64,000 bases of DNA from Halobaculum rubrum (GTDB lineage Archaea; Halobacteriota; Halobacteria; Halobacteriales; Haloferacaceae): the NCBI RefSeq assembly GCF_019880225.1, contig NZ_CP082284.1, forward strand, positions 992,001 through 1,056,000. Direction: 5' to 3'. A program made the position numbers and the translations under genes. This document shows positions 52,737-61,625 of this stretch, piece by piece. The notes under the pieces are model-generated. The model worked only from the letters and a program-made list of their open reading frames with translations. It was not told the DNA's origin and ran no database searches. Numbering within the stretch: the first letter of the stretch is position 1; each line of letters opens with the position of its first letter.

Positions 52737-52825
52737 GATCGGCCGACAGTTCGGCTTGAATGTCCTTAGTAAAGCGCAAAATACGGGAGTACGGAGGCGG
52801 TACCGTCCCGAATACGGCGACCGGG

Positions 52826-53545
52826 TCAGTCGTCGCCGAACGCGTCCGCAACCAGATCGGCGACGGCGGCCGGCGACTGGTACCCGGTCTCGATCCCCGC
52901 CCGCCGACCGTCGGCGACGCACACCACCGCGGGCGCCACGTCGACCTCGAACCGTTCGCGAACGGTCGGTACCGCCTCGCCGTCGACGCCCGCGACGGCC
53001 ACGTCGTCGGGGAGCAGACCGAGGGTCTCCTCGAGCTCGGCTTTCATCGACTCACACGGGTCACACCGGAGGCGCCAGACGAACACGACCGCGCGGTCGT
53101 TCGCGTCGAGGAACGACTCGACCTCGTCGTCCTCGAGTTCGCGCATCACCTGCGGGACGGGTGTCGCGGGCGCGATATCGACGACGAGGGACGCCATCGT
53201 CGCGCGTTCGAGGGAGTCGGGCACCGGCTCGTCCTCGTCCTCGAAGTGCGCGCGAAGCGAGAGATACGCGACGAACTCCTCGCGGGTGACGCCCTCCTCG
53301 TCGATCCTGCGGACCGCCTCCGAGTAGTCGAGGCCGAACGCGTCGGCGACGGCCTCCGTGAACTCCTGTTCGGGCAGGTCGCCGTAGCTTTGCTCGTACA
53401 GGTCGATGATGTCGTGAAGCGCCGCGGAGATCCGGAGCGTGCCGTCGTCGTCCTCGCGGATCGCGCCGACCTCGATGAGCCGATCGAGCATGGCTTCGGG
53501 GTCGGGCTGGTCGACCGGCGGACCGGGATTGGAGTTGGCGTTCAT
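52826..53545 (-). CDS. Thioredoxin-fold protein with helical N-terminal domain
   Basis: 239 aa. Residues ~14-130 are acidic and helical; residues ~145-235 have a thioredoxin fold with the redox site WRLRCDPCESMK (C-x2-C) and FEVDVAPAVVCVADG (with the cis-Pro position). It probably reduces or senses thiols in the cytoplasm. It lies 2 bp upstream of livF's stop on the same strand, so read as the last gene after the Liv operon it may be cotranscribed with it. Confidence 0.78.
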   Translation of the reverse strand: MNANSNPGPPVDQPDPEAMLDRLIEVGAIREDDDGTLRISAALHDIIDLYEQSYGDLPEQEFTEAVADAFGLDYSEAVRRIDEEGVTREEFVAYLSLRAHFEDEDEPVPDSLERATMASLVVDIAPATPVPQVMRELEDDEVESFLDANDRAVVFVWRLRCDPCESMKAELEETLGLLPDDVAVAGVDGEAVPTVRERFEVDVAPAVVCVADGRRAGIETGYQSPAAVADLVADAFGDD

Positions 53546-53547
53546 TC

Positions 53548-54420
53548 TCAGACACCCAGATACCGCTCGCGGGTTTGCTCGTCGTCGCGCAGTTCATCGG
53601 AACTGCCGGCGAACACGATGCTTCCCTGGTCGATGACGTACGCGCGATCCGCGATGTTCATCGCCGCCACGGCGTTCTGTTCGACGAGCAGGATCGTCGT
53701 CCCGGCCTCGGCGATCCGCTCGATCGCCGCCGCGACCGTCTCGATGATCTGCGGTGCCAGCCCCTCGTAGGGTTCGTCGAGCATCAACAGGTCAGTGTCC
53801 TGCTTCAGCGCACGGGCGATCGCGAGCATCTGCTGTTCGCCGCCCGAGAGCGTTCCGGCCTTCTGTGATTCGCGCTCCTCCAGCCGTGGGAACACCTCGT
53901 ACACTTCCTCGGTGGACATGCCGGGGTGGTCCATCGAGACGTCGCGCCCGACGATGTTCGACCAGTTGCGCGCCACGTCGGACAGATGGAGGTTCTCTCC
54001 GACCGTGAGGTTCGGGAAGACGCGGCGCTCTTCGGGTACCAGCGAGATACCGAGCGAGGAGATGTCCTCGGTCGTTCGGTCGGTGATCTCGTCGCCCTTG
54101 AACCGGACGGCGCCGTCGCGAACGTCCGGCGGGCGAGCGCCGGCGATCGACCGCAGCGTCGTCGTCTTGCCCGCGCCGTTGCGCCCCAGCAGCGCACACA
54201 CCTCGCCCTCCTCGACGTGCAACGAGAGGTCCCGGAGGATGTGACTCTGGCCGTAGTAGGCGTCGACGTCCTCGACGGAGAGGATGTGGCCGCCCTCGGC
54301 GGCCGCGGCGGTCGCGCGCGCGGCGTGATCGTCGGCGACCTCGGTGGCCGCAGCGTCGGCGACGGCCTCCGCAGCGTCCTCGGGCGTGTCCTCGGCCGGC
54401 CCGGAGGCGTCGGAGCTCAC
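53548..54420 (-). CDS. livF: Branched-chain amino acid ABC transporter ATPase (LivF)
   Basis: 290 aa from GTG 54420. About 45 acidic residues precede the ATPase domain: VEDVDAYYGQSHILRDLSL, Walker A GRNGAGKTT, signature LSGGEQQML, Walker B LLMLDEPYEGLAP, switch LLVEQN. The GTG overlaps the livG stop by four bases; a frame open back to 55185 runs over livG and is rejected. It energises uptake with LivG, LivH and LivM. Confidence 0.92.
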   Translation of the reverse strand: MSSDASGPAEDTPEDAAEAVADAAATEVADDHAARATAAAAEGGHILSVEDVDAYYGQSHILRDLSLHVEEGEVCALLGRNGAGKTTTLRSIAGARPPDVRDGAVRFKGDEITDRTTEDISSLGISLVPEERRVFPNLTVGENLHLSDVARNWSNIVGRDVSMDHPGMSTEEVYEVFPRLEERESQKAGTLSGGEQQMLAIARALKQDTDLLMLDEPYEGLAPQIIETVAAAIERIAEAGTTILLVEQNAVAAMNIADRAYVIDQGSIVFAGSSDELRDDEQTRERYLGV

Positions 54421-55175
54421 AGCTCCACCCCCCCGAGGTACGCCTCCTGGACCTCCTCGCTTTCCTGTACCTGTTCGGGAGTGCCGTCGGCGATGACCTG
54501 CCCACGATTCAACACGAGGATGCGGTCGGCGATTTGGAAGATGATCTCCATGTCGTGTTCGACGATGAGGATGGTGAGGTCGAGTTCGTCCTGGAGCTGC
54601 TCCACGAGGTCCACGGTCGCGGCGGTCTCGTCCGGCGACATGCCGGCGGTCGGTTCGTCCATCAGCAACAGGTCCGGCTCGGACGCCAGCGCGATCGCGA
54701 TCTCCAGGCGACGCTTGTCGCCGTACGGGAGGCTCGCGGCCTCGACGTCGGCGTCCCCGAGCAGTTCGACGGACTCCAGCATGCGGTCCGTGATCTCGTG
54801 GACCCCGTCGAACCCCGACAGCCGCTTGAGGAAGTCGAAGCTGAACGAGCCGTGTTCGGCCGCGATCGCCGAGATCTCGACGTTCTCCCGGACGGTCATC
54901 TCGGGGAAGATCGACGCCGTCTGGAACGACTTCGAGACGCCCGCCTGCACCGTCTCGTGCGGTTCCAGGTCCGTGATGTCCTCTCCGGAGAACTCCACGC
55001 TTCCGGCCGTCGGTTCGAGCGCGCCCGTGATGCAGTTGATGAGCGTCGACTTGCCGGCCCCGTTGGGCCCGATGACCGCGCGGGTCTCGCCGGAGTCGAC
55101 CTCGAAGCTCACCTCGTCGACCGCGACGAGGCCGCCGAACTGTTTCGTGAGCCCGTCCGTGCGGAGAAGGCTCAT
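54417..55175 (-). CDS. livG: Branched-chain amino acid ABC transporter ATPase (LivG)
   Basis: 252 aa. Begins LLRTDGLTKQFGGLVAVDEV, Walker A GPNGAGKST, NCITGALEPTAGSV typical of LivG. The usual signature has no match to LSxGxxR: the corresponding stretch reads ASLPYGDKRRLEIA, which is the normal LivG form. Walker B is LLLMDEPTAGMSP. ATG 55175 overlaps the livM stop by four bases. Confidence 0.93.
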   Translation of the reverse strand: MSLLRTDGLTKQFGGLVAVDEVSFEVDSGETRAVIGPNGAGKSTLINCITGALEPTAGSVEFSGEDITDLEPHETVQAGVSKSFQTASIFPEMTVRENVEISAIAAEHGSFSFDFLKRLSGFDGVHEITDRMLESVELLGDADVEAASLPYGDKRRLEIAIALASEPDLLLMDEPTAGMSPDETAATVDLVEQLQDELDLTILIVEHDMEIIFQIADRILVLNRGQVIADGTPEQVQESEEVQEAYLGGVEL

Positions 55176-56353
55176 TCGTGCTCACCTCCGTCGGCCGCGG
55201 CGGATTCCTCGCTGCCCCCGCCGAGGAGGCGCGAGCCCAGATCGGAGAACGCGCCGTAGATGCCCCGCGGGAACACCCACACGATGAACACGAACACGGC
55301 GCCGAGCACGAACCGCCACAACGACCCGATCGAGCCGACCACCGGCAGGGTGACGCCGGAGATGACGTTCGCGACGTACTCGAACACGAGCGCGCCGAAC
55401 ACCGGTCCGACGAGGCTGCCGGTGCCGCCGAGAACGGTCATGATGACGAAGTCGCCCGACTGGATCCAGTACAGCCCCGTCGTCGGGTGGATGTACTGCT
55501 CGTGGATGACGAACATCGCGCCGCCCACGCCCGCGAACACGGCGGAGATGACGAACGCCATCAGCTTGTAGCGGAACACGTTGAGCCCGACGAACTCGAC
55601 GCGCTCCTCGTTCTCGCCCAGCGCCTCGAAGATGAGGCCGTACGGCGAGTTGATGATCCGGTTTGCGACCCAGACTGCGATGAGCATCACGACCGCCGCG
55701 AACGCGTACATCACCGTGTACGAGTCGAAGACCGGGATCAGTTGGGCGTCCAGCGGGATCGCCCCGACGAACAGTCCGTGTGCCTCGATCCCCGAGAAGC
55801 CGTTGTCGCCGTTGGTGAGCCACGCACCCGGGCCGAGCGCGTAGAAGTACAGCGCCTGTCCGAACGTCAGCGTCAGGACGGCGAAGTACACGCCCGAGCG
55901 ACGGATCGACACGAACCCGATCGGCCACGCGAGCAGCGTCGCCACGATCGTCCCGACGATCACCATGAGGATCGGGCTCGGGACGACCTGGCTGAACAGC
56001 GCCGCGGAGTACGCCGCCGAGCCGAAGAAGGCCGCATGGCCGAACGACAGCAGGCCGGTGTACCCCAGCAGGAGGTTGAAGCCGATGACGATGATGCCGT
56101 AGATGAGCACCAGCGACGGCAGCCCGGAGTAGCCGCCGATGGAGATGCCGATCACCTCGCCGATCGCACCGAGGACGTCGATCAGCAGGAACGGGAACAC
56201 GACCAGCGCCGCCGCCATCGCGACGACGACGAAGTCGTCGCGGTCGCGCAGCCCGGCCAGCGCGGAGCCGCCGGAGCCGCCCGCGGTCCCCTCGGTCACG
56301 GTGCCGCCGTCGGGCACCACATCGGTTCCACCGTCGGAGCGGTCGCCGCTCAT
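55172..56353 (-). CDS. livM: Branched-chain amino acid ABC transporter permease (LivM)
   Basis: 393 aa with about ten helices. A ~40-residue Gly/Thr-rich N-terminus precedes the core, which has LVLIYGIIVIGFNLLLGYTG, GLLSFGHAAFFGSAAYSAAL and the EAA-like EALGENEERVEFVGLNVFRYK. ATG 56353 overlaps the livH stop by four bases. Confidence 0.93.
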   Translation of the reverse strand: MSGDRSDGGTDVVPDGGTVTEGTAGGSGGSALAGLRDRDDFVVVAMAAALVVFPFLLIDVLGAIGEVIGISIGGYSGLPSLVLIYGIIVIGFNLLLGYTGLLSFGHAAFFGSAAYSAALFSQVVPSPILMVIVGTIVATLLAWPIGFVSIRRSGVYFAVLTLTFGQALYFYALGPGAWLTNGDNGFSGIEAHGLFVGAIPLDAQLIPVFDSYTVMYAFAAVVMLIAVWVANRIINSPYGLIFEALGENEERVEFVGLNVFRYKLMAFVISAVFAGVGGAMFVIHEQYIHPTTGLYWIQSGDFVIMTVLGGTGSLVGPVFGALVFEYVANVISGVTLPVVGSIGSLWRFVLGAVFVFIVWVFPRGIYGAFSDLGSRLLGGGSEESAAADGGEHE

Positions 56354-57306
56354 TCGCCCACCTCCCCCGAGCCGAACAGTCCCTCGGGACGGAAGACGAG
56401 CATGAGCGCGACGAACAGGTAGAGGACGATCTGCGCCCACTGACTGTACGTCTGTGTCATCGCCGAGATGATGAGCCCCAACACCAGCCCGCCGGCGATG
56501 GCCCCGCGAACGGAGCCGGCGCCGCCGACGACGATGGTGAGGAACGCCGGCAACAGCGCCTGGTCGGTTCCGATCTGTGGGCTGAGCGTCTGGATGGACG
56601 CGCCGATGAGGCCCGCGAACGCGGCGAGGGCCGCGCCGAGAGCGAACACGAGGCTGTACGAGCGGTTGATCGGGATCCCGAGGATTCGGACCATCTCGGA
56701 GTCGTGGGTGCCCGCCTGGACGACGAGCCCGAAGTCCGTCCGCTCGATTGCCAGCCACGTCGCCGCGATGACGACGAACGCGATCACGATGATGAACAGC
56801 CGCCACGAGGGAAACAGTCCGACCACCGGGAGGTTCACCGGCTGGGAGACGTTGACCCCGAATATCGTCTGTGGCGCGATCGACTGAAAGGTGTTCCCGC
56901 CGATCACGTTCTTGATGGTCTCCTCGACGATCAGCGCGAGCCCGAACGTCACGAGGAGCTGGTCCGTCTCCGGACGATCGTAGAACGGCTCGGCGACGAA
57001 CCGTTCCATGAGAAGCCCGACGCCGAACCCGACGATCGGGACGACGATCAGCGCGGCGAGAAACCCACCCTCGAACCCGATCGTCGTGATTCCGGAACTG
57101 TACAACAGCCCGTTCGTGAGGGCCGTCTCCTGAAACACGATCAGTCCCGTGTACGCGCCGACGAGATAGAGCGCGCCGTGCGCGAGGTTCAGGAACTCCA
57201 TCGTCCCCAGGATGATCGTGAGGCCGATACCCAACAGCGCGTATATCGCGCCCTGCTGGAGGCCGTTGAGGAGTATCGATGCGATGTCTAGCTGTAAAGG
57301 CAACAT
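56350..57306 (-). CDS. livH: Branched-chain amino acid ABC transporter permease (LivH)
   Basis: 318 aa, about eight helices. LLNGLQQGAIYALLGIGLTI and MEFLNLAHGALYLVGAYTG are the LivH hallmarks, and the cytoplasmic ATPase-contact loop contains GTHDSEMVRILGIPINRSY. First permease after livJ, with a 128-bp gap between them. Confidence 0.94.
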   Translation of the reverse strand: MLPLQLDIASILLNGLQQGAIYALLGIGLTIILGTMEFLNLAHGALYLVGAYTGLIVFQETALTNGLLYSSGITTIGFEGGFLAALIVVPIVGFGVGLLMERFVAEPFYDRPETDQLLVTFGLALIVEETIKNVIGGNTFQSIAPQTIFGVNVSQPVNLPVVGLFPSWRLFIIVIAFVVIAATWLAIERTDFGLVVQAGTHDSEMVRILGIPINRSYSLVFALGAALAAFAGLIGASIQTLSPQIGTDQALLPAFLTIVVGGAGSVRGAIAGGLVLGLIISAMTQTYSQWAQIVLYLFVALMLVFRPEGLFGSGEVGE

Positions 57307-57434
57307 TATTGATCGTGTACGTTCAGTGTGTCGGTCCGCTTGATAGTAGTTGTCGATGGTGTCATTCGTTGACGGGATCCGCTGGTCGACCGAAGAAAGT
57401 ACCGATGTGACGGCCGGGGCCGTCGCGTCGGTCG

Positions 57435-58784
57435 TTACTCGTCGCCGTACTCGCCCAACTCACACTCGGCCGCGGGACCGGCGTCGCACGCGTACCCGAG
57501 CTTGTCGCGGGAGGTCTGGTTGACTACCTCAAGCAGCCGGTCTTCCGTCTGCTCTCCGGACGGTAGCCCGCGCGTTACGAGCACGTCTCGCTGGCCCTGA
57601 TGATCGCACTTGCGCAGGGTCTCCGAGCCGAGCCCGGCGTTGTCGTACTCGTACCCCTCCATGGCGCGGATGACCTCCGGCGGGTAGAACGTTCCGGCCC
57701 GTTCGGCGGCCGCGGCGTACTGCATCGTCTGCGTGTACGCGATCCGCGCGGCGTAGCTGGGTGCGCGGTCGTGCTCCGCACGGTACTCCTCGACGAACGC
57801 TTGACTGGGGCTGTTGTCCAGCTGCCAGCTCCAGTCGACCGTGCCGAAGATCCCGCCGATGGAGTCCGCCGCAGCCTCGGCCATCAGGCGGTTGTACAGC
57901 GGAACGACGATCTCCATGTCCTGGTCGAGGCCGGCCTCGAGCGCCTGCGGGAGGGAGTTCGCCGCGTCCAGCCCGTAGTGGTTGAGCACGAGCACGTCCG
58001 TCTCGTCGCGGGGCACGTCCGAGAGGTACGACGAGTAGTCGGAGGTGCCCAGCGGCGTCGCGACCGACTCGAGCTGGCTCCAGTTACCCACCTCGGTGAA
58101 GAACTTCTCCATCGACGCCTGCTGGGTCTGCCCCCACGAGTAGTCGGCGTACAGCTGGTAGAAGTTCAGGTCCTCACCGTACTCCTCGGAGAGCACGGGC
58201 GCGAGGGCCTGTCCGGTCATGTACGCGTTGAACATCTCCCGGAAGGAGTAACGGACACACTCCGGTCCGGTCGTGTCGTTCGAGTGGGTGACGCAACACT
58301 GGAACTGGACCTTCTCCTCTTGACACAGCCCCTGGACGGCGATAGCGACCGCCGACGAGGATCCGCCGGAGATCATGACCGCGTTGTCGCGGTCGATCAT
58401 CCGCTGGGCGGACTGTCGTGCGGTGTCCGGGTTCGTCGCCGTGTCACCTTCGACGGACGTGACGGTCTTGCCGAGGACGCCGTCCCCGGAGAGGTCCGAC
58501 CAGGTGTCGGCCCAGCCGCCGCCGTTGTTCAGGTGGTCGACCGCGAGGTTGTAGCCGCGCAGTTCGTCGGCACCCTCCTGGGAGTACGATCCCGACTGCG
58601 GAACGTTGAAGCCGAAGACGACCTCGTCGCCCTCGACCGGGTAGTTCCCGAGGGAGGGATACTCCGAATCGCCGCCGCCGCCGCCGCCGGCACAACCGGC
58701 CAGTCCTGTCAATCCTGCGGCGCCGGCCGCTCCGGACGCCTTGAGCACGTCACGTCTGCTGAGTGCGGTGGTCTCTCGCGCCAT
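57435..58784 (-). CDS. livJ: Branched-chain amino acid ABC transporter substrate-binding lipoprotein (LivJ)
   Basis: 449 aa periplasmic-binding-type protein anchored outside the cell. Tat signal SRRDVLKASGAAGAAGLTGL and lipobox LAGC (Cys about 30) lead into a Gly-rich linker; the ligand domain has VVFGFNVPQSGSYSQEGADE, a pattern of the LivJ/amide-urea branch. Several Cys near the C-terminus may be bridged. It heads the liv operon; the gap to livH allows a separate promoter or processing. The ligand (branched-chain amino acids, amide or urea) is not certain. Confidence 0.88.
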   Translation of the reverse strand: MARETTALSRRDVLKASGAAGAAGLTGLAGCAGGGGGGDSEYPSLGNYPVEGDEVVFGFNVPQSGSYSQEGADELRGYNLAVDHLNNGGGWADTWSDLSGDGVLGKTVTSVEGDTATNPDTARQSAQRMIDRDNAVMISGGSSSAVAIAVQGLCQEEKVQFQCCVTHSNDTTGPECVRYSFREMFNAYMTGQALAPVLSEEYGEDLNFYQLYADYSWGQTQQASMEKFFTEVGNWSQLESVATPLGTSDYSSYLSDVPRDETDVLVLNHYGLDAANSLPQALEAGLDQDMEIVVPLYNRLMAEAAADSIGGIFGTVDWSWQLDNSPSQAFVEEYRAEHDRAPSYAARIAYTQTMQYAAAAERAGTFYPPEVIRAMEGYEYDNAGLGSETLRKCDHQGQRDVLVTRGLPSGEQTEDRLLEVVNQTSRDKLGYACDAGPAAECELGEYGDE

Positions 58785-58876
58785 GGCCGGATCGGCGGAT
58801 GCAACCTTAATGAACGTTCCGCCATATCTCCTTAAATTATGTTAATATTGATAATATGTGTTGCCGAGATTCCCCA

Positions 58877-58891
58877 TGATAATGGTTATCA
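58877..58891. promoter_or_regulatory. Inverted repeat upstream of livJ; candidate operator
   Basis: TGATAA-TGG-TTATCA is a perfect 6-bp inverted repeat with a 3-bp spacer, about 93 bp before the livJ ATG in an AT-rich stretch (58800-58890) that also carries livJ promoter-like sequence. It is also about 230 bp from the convergent neighbour's end and controls nothing else obvious. Confidence 0.4.
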
Positions 58892-58971
58892 CACGTAGGA
58901 CGTTTCAGTCGGCCGATCAAAGAGGGAATGAGGGGATCGCTCGACGTGCGGTTCCCGGCCGAGCGCGCCGA

Positions 58972-59646
58972 TCAGGCGAGTTCGTCGGCGACGCCGGCCA
59001 GCCCCGTTACCTCGAGCGAGGGGCCGACGCCGATCTCCTCAAACGGGTCGTTCGCTCGGTTCACCCAGGCGGTCCGCATCCCCGCGGTCCCGGCGCCCGC
59101 GACGTCCCAGGCGTTGCCGGAAACCAGCCGACAGCGGTCGATCGGCGTGTCGGTCCGAGCGGCCGCGTTCTCGTACACCGCGGGGTTCGGCTTGAACGTC
59201 GACACCTCGTCGGCGCTGATCACGTCGTCGAGATGCGGGGCGAGCCCCGCGTTGTCGGCGAGCGTCTCCAGCATCTCGGGGTTGCCGTTCGACAGCACCG
59301 TCACCGTGTGGCCGGCCTCCGAGAGCCGGGTCAGCGTCTCGATCGCGTCGGGGTACGGGTCGAGGTGCTCGTAGGCGGCCAGGATCCGCTCGCGGGTCGC
59401 CCCGTCGGCGTCGACGCCCCACTGGTCGAGCGCGTACGCGAGCGCGTCGCCCGTCACCTCCCAGAACGGCCGGTACTCCTCCATCAGCGCCGACTGGTAG
59501 GAGTACTGGAGCTGCTTCGCCCGCCAGGTCGCGTCCAGTTCCGCCACGAGCGCGTCGGGCGCATCGAGCTCGTCCGCGAGCGTGCTCGTCACGCTACTCG
59601 TGTCACACAGCGTTCCGTACATGTCGAAACAGAGCGTCTCGGGCAT
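58972..59646 (-). CDS. Haloacid dehalogenase type II
   Basis: 224-aa HAD enzyme of the L-2-haloacid dehalogenase type. Motif I LCFDMYGTLCDTS, motif II TVLSNGNPEML, motif III Lys in STFKPNPAVYE, motif IV SGNAWDVAGA (the SxNxxDxxGA form of dehalogenases). A cap domain lies between motifs I and II. True dehalogenase activity is likely by motif but not certain; phosphatase-like relatives exist. Confidence 0.88.
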   Translation of the reverse strand: MPETLCFDMYGTLCDTSSVTSTLADELDAPDALVAELDATWRAKQLQYSYQSALMEEYRPFWEVTGDALAYALDQWGVDADGATRERILAAYEHLDPYPDAIETLTRLSEAGHTVTVLSNGNPEMLETLADNAGLAPHLDDVISADEVSTFKPNPAVYENAAARTDTPIDRCRLVSGNAWDVAGAGTAGMRTAWVNRANDPFEEIGVGPSLEVTGLAGVADELA

Positions 59647-59830
59647 ACCTCACCGATCCGCATCGTGCGTCATAGTACCACGGGAGGCGGCGGTTCGTGA
59701 CGGTGGCGGCGACCCCGTCCGCGACGGCAGGGTGCCGACCCCGTCCGCGGCCGGTGGTATGCGGAGCGTACCGGGTCGACGGACGGGTAAGCGCCCGGAT
59801 GATTAAGTGGTATCCGTGTCACTCACCCAC

Positions 59831-60583
59831 ATGGACCTCAGAGACGCGACGACCGAGGACGTCGACGACATCCGTGAGACCGCACGCGCGTCGCTGTCGA
59901 CCTCCTACGGCCACGCGCTCTCGGCGGATCTCATCGCCGACGCGGTCGAGTCGTGGTACGACGCCGAGACGCTCGCCGACTCGCTCACCGACGAGGGCGC
60001 GGTGTTCGTCGTCGCCGTCGAGCACGGCGACATCGTCGGATTCGTACAGAGTCAGCTCGTCGAGCGGCGCGAGCCGGTCGGCGAGTTGGACTGGCTCCAC
60101 GTCCACCCGGACCACCGCGGGAAGGGGGTCGGCGACGACCTGCTCCGCCGGGCGGAGACGGAGCTGCTTGAGTTGGGCGCCGAGCGGCTCGAGGGGCGCG
60201 TGCTGGCGGCCAACGAGTCGGGTGGCGAGTTCTACGAGGGCGAGGGGTTCTCCGAGATCGGCGAGCGAACCGTCGAGATCGGCGGCGAGGAGTTCCTCGA
60301 GCGCGTGTTCGCTCGCTATCCCAGCGGCGACGGCGAGCAGGTGCTCACGGAGGCGCGCGTCACAGACGACGGCGAGCAGGTGTACGTCGCCTACGACGAG
60401 GCCGATCGCGCGTCGATGGCCCCCTTCTACGCGACGTACGGCGATCGCGAGCGAACCGAGCGGGAGGGCTACGTCTGCGGCAACTGCGGCGGGTTCGCGG
60501 TGAACGTCGACACCATGGACCGCGTGCAGTGCAGCGAGTGCGGGAACGAGCGAAAGGCGAGCCGCTGGGACGCGGGCTGGTGA
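59831..60583 (+). CDS. GNAT acetyltransferase fused to a C-terminal zinc ribbon
   Basis: 250 aa. The GNAT domain (~1-165) has LDWLHVHPDHRGKGVGDDLL, the acetyl-CoA-binding R/Q-x-x-G-x-G/A motif, and NESGGEFYEGEGFSEIGERT. Residues ~215-240 carry CGNCGG and CSECGN, a zinc ribbon. A leaderless TATA-like region (GATTAAGTGG) precedes ATG 59831 by about 30 nt. The acceptor substrate is unknown. Confidence 0.85.
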   Translation: MDLRDATTEDVDDIRETARASLSTSYGHALSADLIADAVESWYDAETLADSLTDEGAVFVVAVEHGDIVGFVQSQLVERREPVGELDWLHVHPDHRGKGVGDDLLRRAETELLELGAERLEGRVLAANESGGEFYEGEGFSEIGERTVEIGGEEFLERVFARYPSGDGEQVLTEARVTDDGEQVYVAYDEADRASMAPFYATYGDRERTEREGYVCGNCGGFAVNVDTMDRVQCSECGNERKASRWDAGW

Positions 60584-60718
60584 GGGCGGACACCGCGGCC
60601 GTCCGAGCCGGGGAGCGTCGCGAGTCTCGACCGGCGGGAGTCGACGGGCACACCGGACAGTCTCAGGCGCGATAGTTCGGGGGCGGCAGTTAAGTCACGG
60701 CGGCGTCGTCCGGGACAC

Positions 60719-61558
60719 ATGGACGGACGCGTGCTCGCCGTCGTCGGCGCGAAGGGGGGCGTCGGCAAGACGACGACGAGCCTCAACCTCGCGGCCGCGC
60801 TCGCGGAGGACGGTCGCGCCGTCGCGGTCGTCGAGGCGGATCTCGCGATGGCGAACGCGGTCGACTTCCTCGACATCCGCGTCAACGGCGGACGAACCCT
60901 TCACGACGTGCTCGCCGGCGGCGCCGGCGTCACGGACGCTACCTACCCCGCGCCGGGCGGCTTCGATGTGGTCCCCAGCGGCGTCACCCTCGACGGCTTC
61001 GTCGAGTCCGACCTCGACCGCTTCCCGTCGGCGATGGACGCGCTGAAGGCCCGCTACGACGCCGTGCTCGTCGACACCGCCGCCGGCGTCAGCAGCGAGA
61101 CGGTCGTGCCCATGTCGGGCGCGGACGCATCGGTGCTGGTGTCGACGCCGCGGGTGGCCTCCATCCGCGACGCCGACAAGACGATCACCGTCGCCGAGCG
61201 CGCGGACGCGCCCGTCGGCGGCGTCGTGCTCACGAAGTCGGGGACGGGGCGCTCGCCCCCGGCCGACCGGATCGCGAGCTTCCTCGACACCGAACTGCTC
61301 GGACACGTCCCCCACGACGAGTCGATCCCGGAGGCGCAGGACGCGGGGCAGCCGGCCGTCTCCTACCGCCCGCACAGCGACGCCGCAACCGCGTACCGCG
61401 AGGTCGCGGCCGCCCTCCGCAAGCGCCCGGACATGCTCGGGATGACGGTGACGACGAACGCCGGCGGGTTCCGCTTCGGCGACGGCGACGACGGGACGTT
61501 CGCCGACGGCGGCGCCGGCGAGGACGCGACCGACGGTTTCACCAACCCGTTCGGATAG
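60719..61558 (+). CDS. minD: MinD/ParA-family ATPase
   Basis: 279 aa deviant-Walker ATPase. Walker A is VVGAKGGVGKTTTSLNLA (KGGVGKTT with the signature Lys), A' motif AVVEADLAMAN and Walker B VLVDTAAG; GGVVLTKSG replaces the usual KxD switch. The C-terminus has no MinD amphipathic helix but a Gly/Asp-rich tail. It may place cell-division, archaellum or chemosensory complexes; the cargo is unknown. No parB- or minC-like gene is next to it. Confidence 0.85.
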   Translation: MDGRVLAVVGAKGGVGKTTTSLNLAAALAEDGRAVAVVEADLAMANAVDFLDIRVNGGRTLHDVLAGGAGVTDATYPAPGGFDVVPSGVTLDGFVESDLDRFPSAMDALKARYDAVLVDTAAGVSSETVVPMSGADASVLVSTPRVASIRDADKTITVAERADAPVGGVVLTKSGTGRSPPADRIASFLDTELLGHVPHDESIPEAQDAGQPAVSYRPHSDAATAYREVAAALRKRPDMLGMTVTTNAGGFRFGDGDDGTFADGGAGEDATDGFTNPFG

Positions 61559-61625
61559 TCGGCCACGCCACGGAGGTGCGACCCCGACCGGAACAGCTAC
61601 CCGGGAGCGCCCCGCTCGCGGCCAC

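Noticed and set aside
53548-55185. Apparent LivG-LivF fusion frame
   Set aside because: The frame upstream of GTG 54420 is an out-of-frame reading of livG; the two ATPases overlap by four bases as separate genes.
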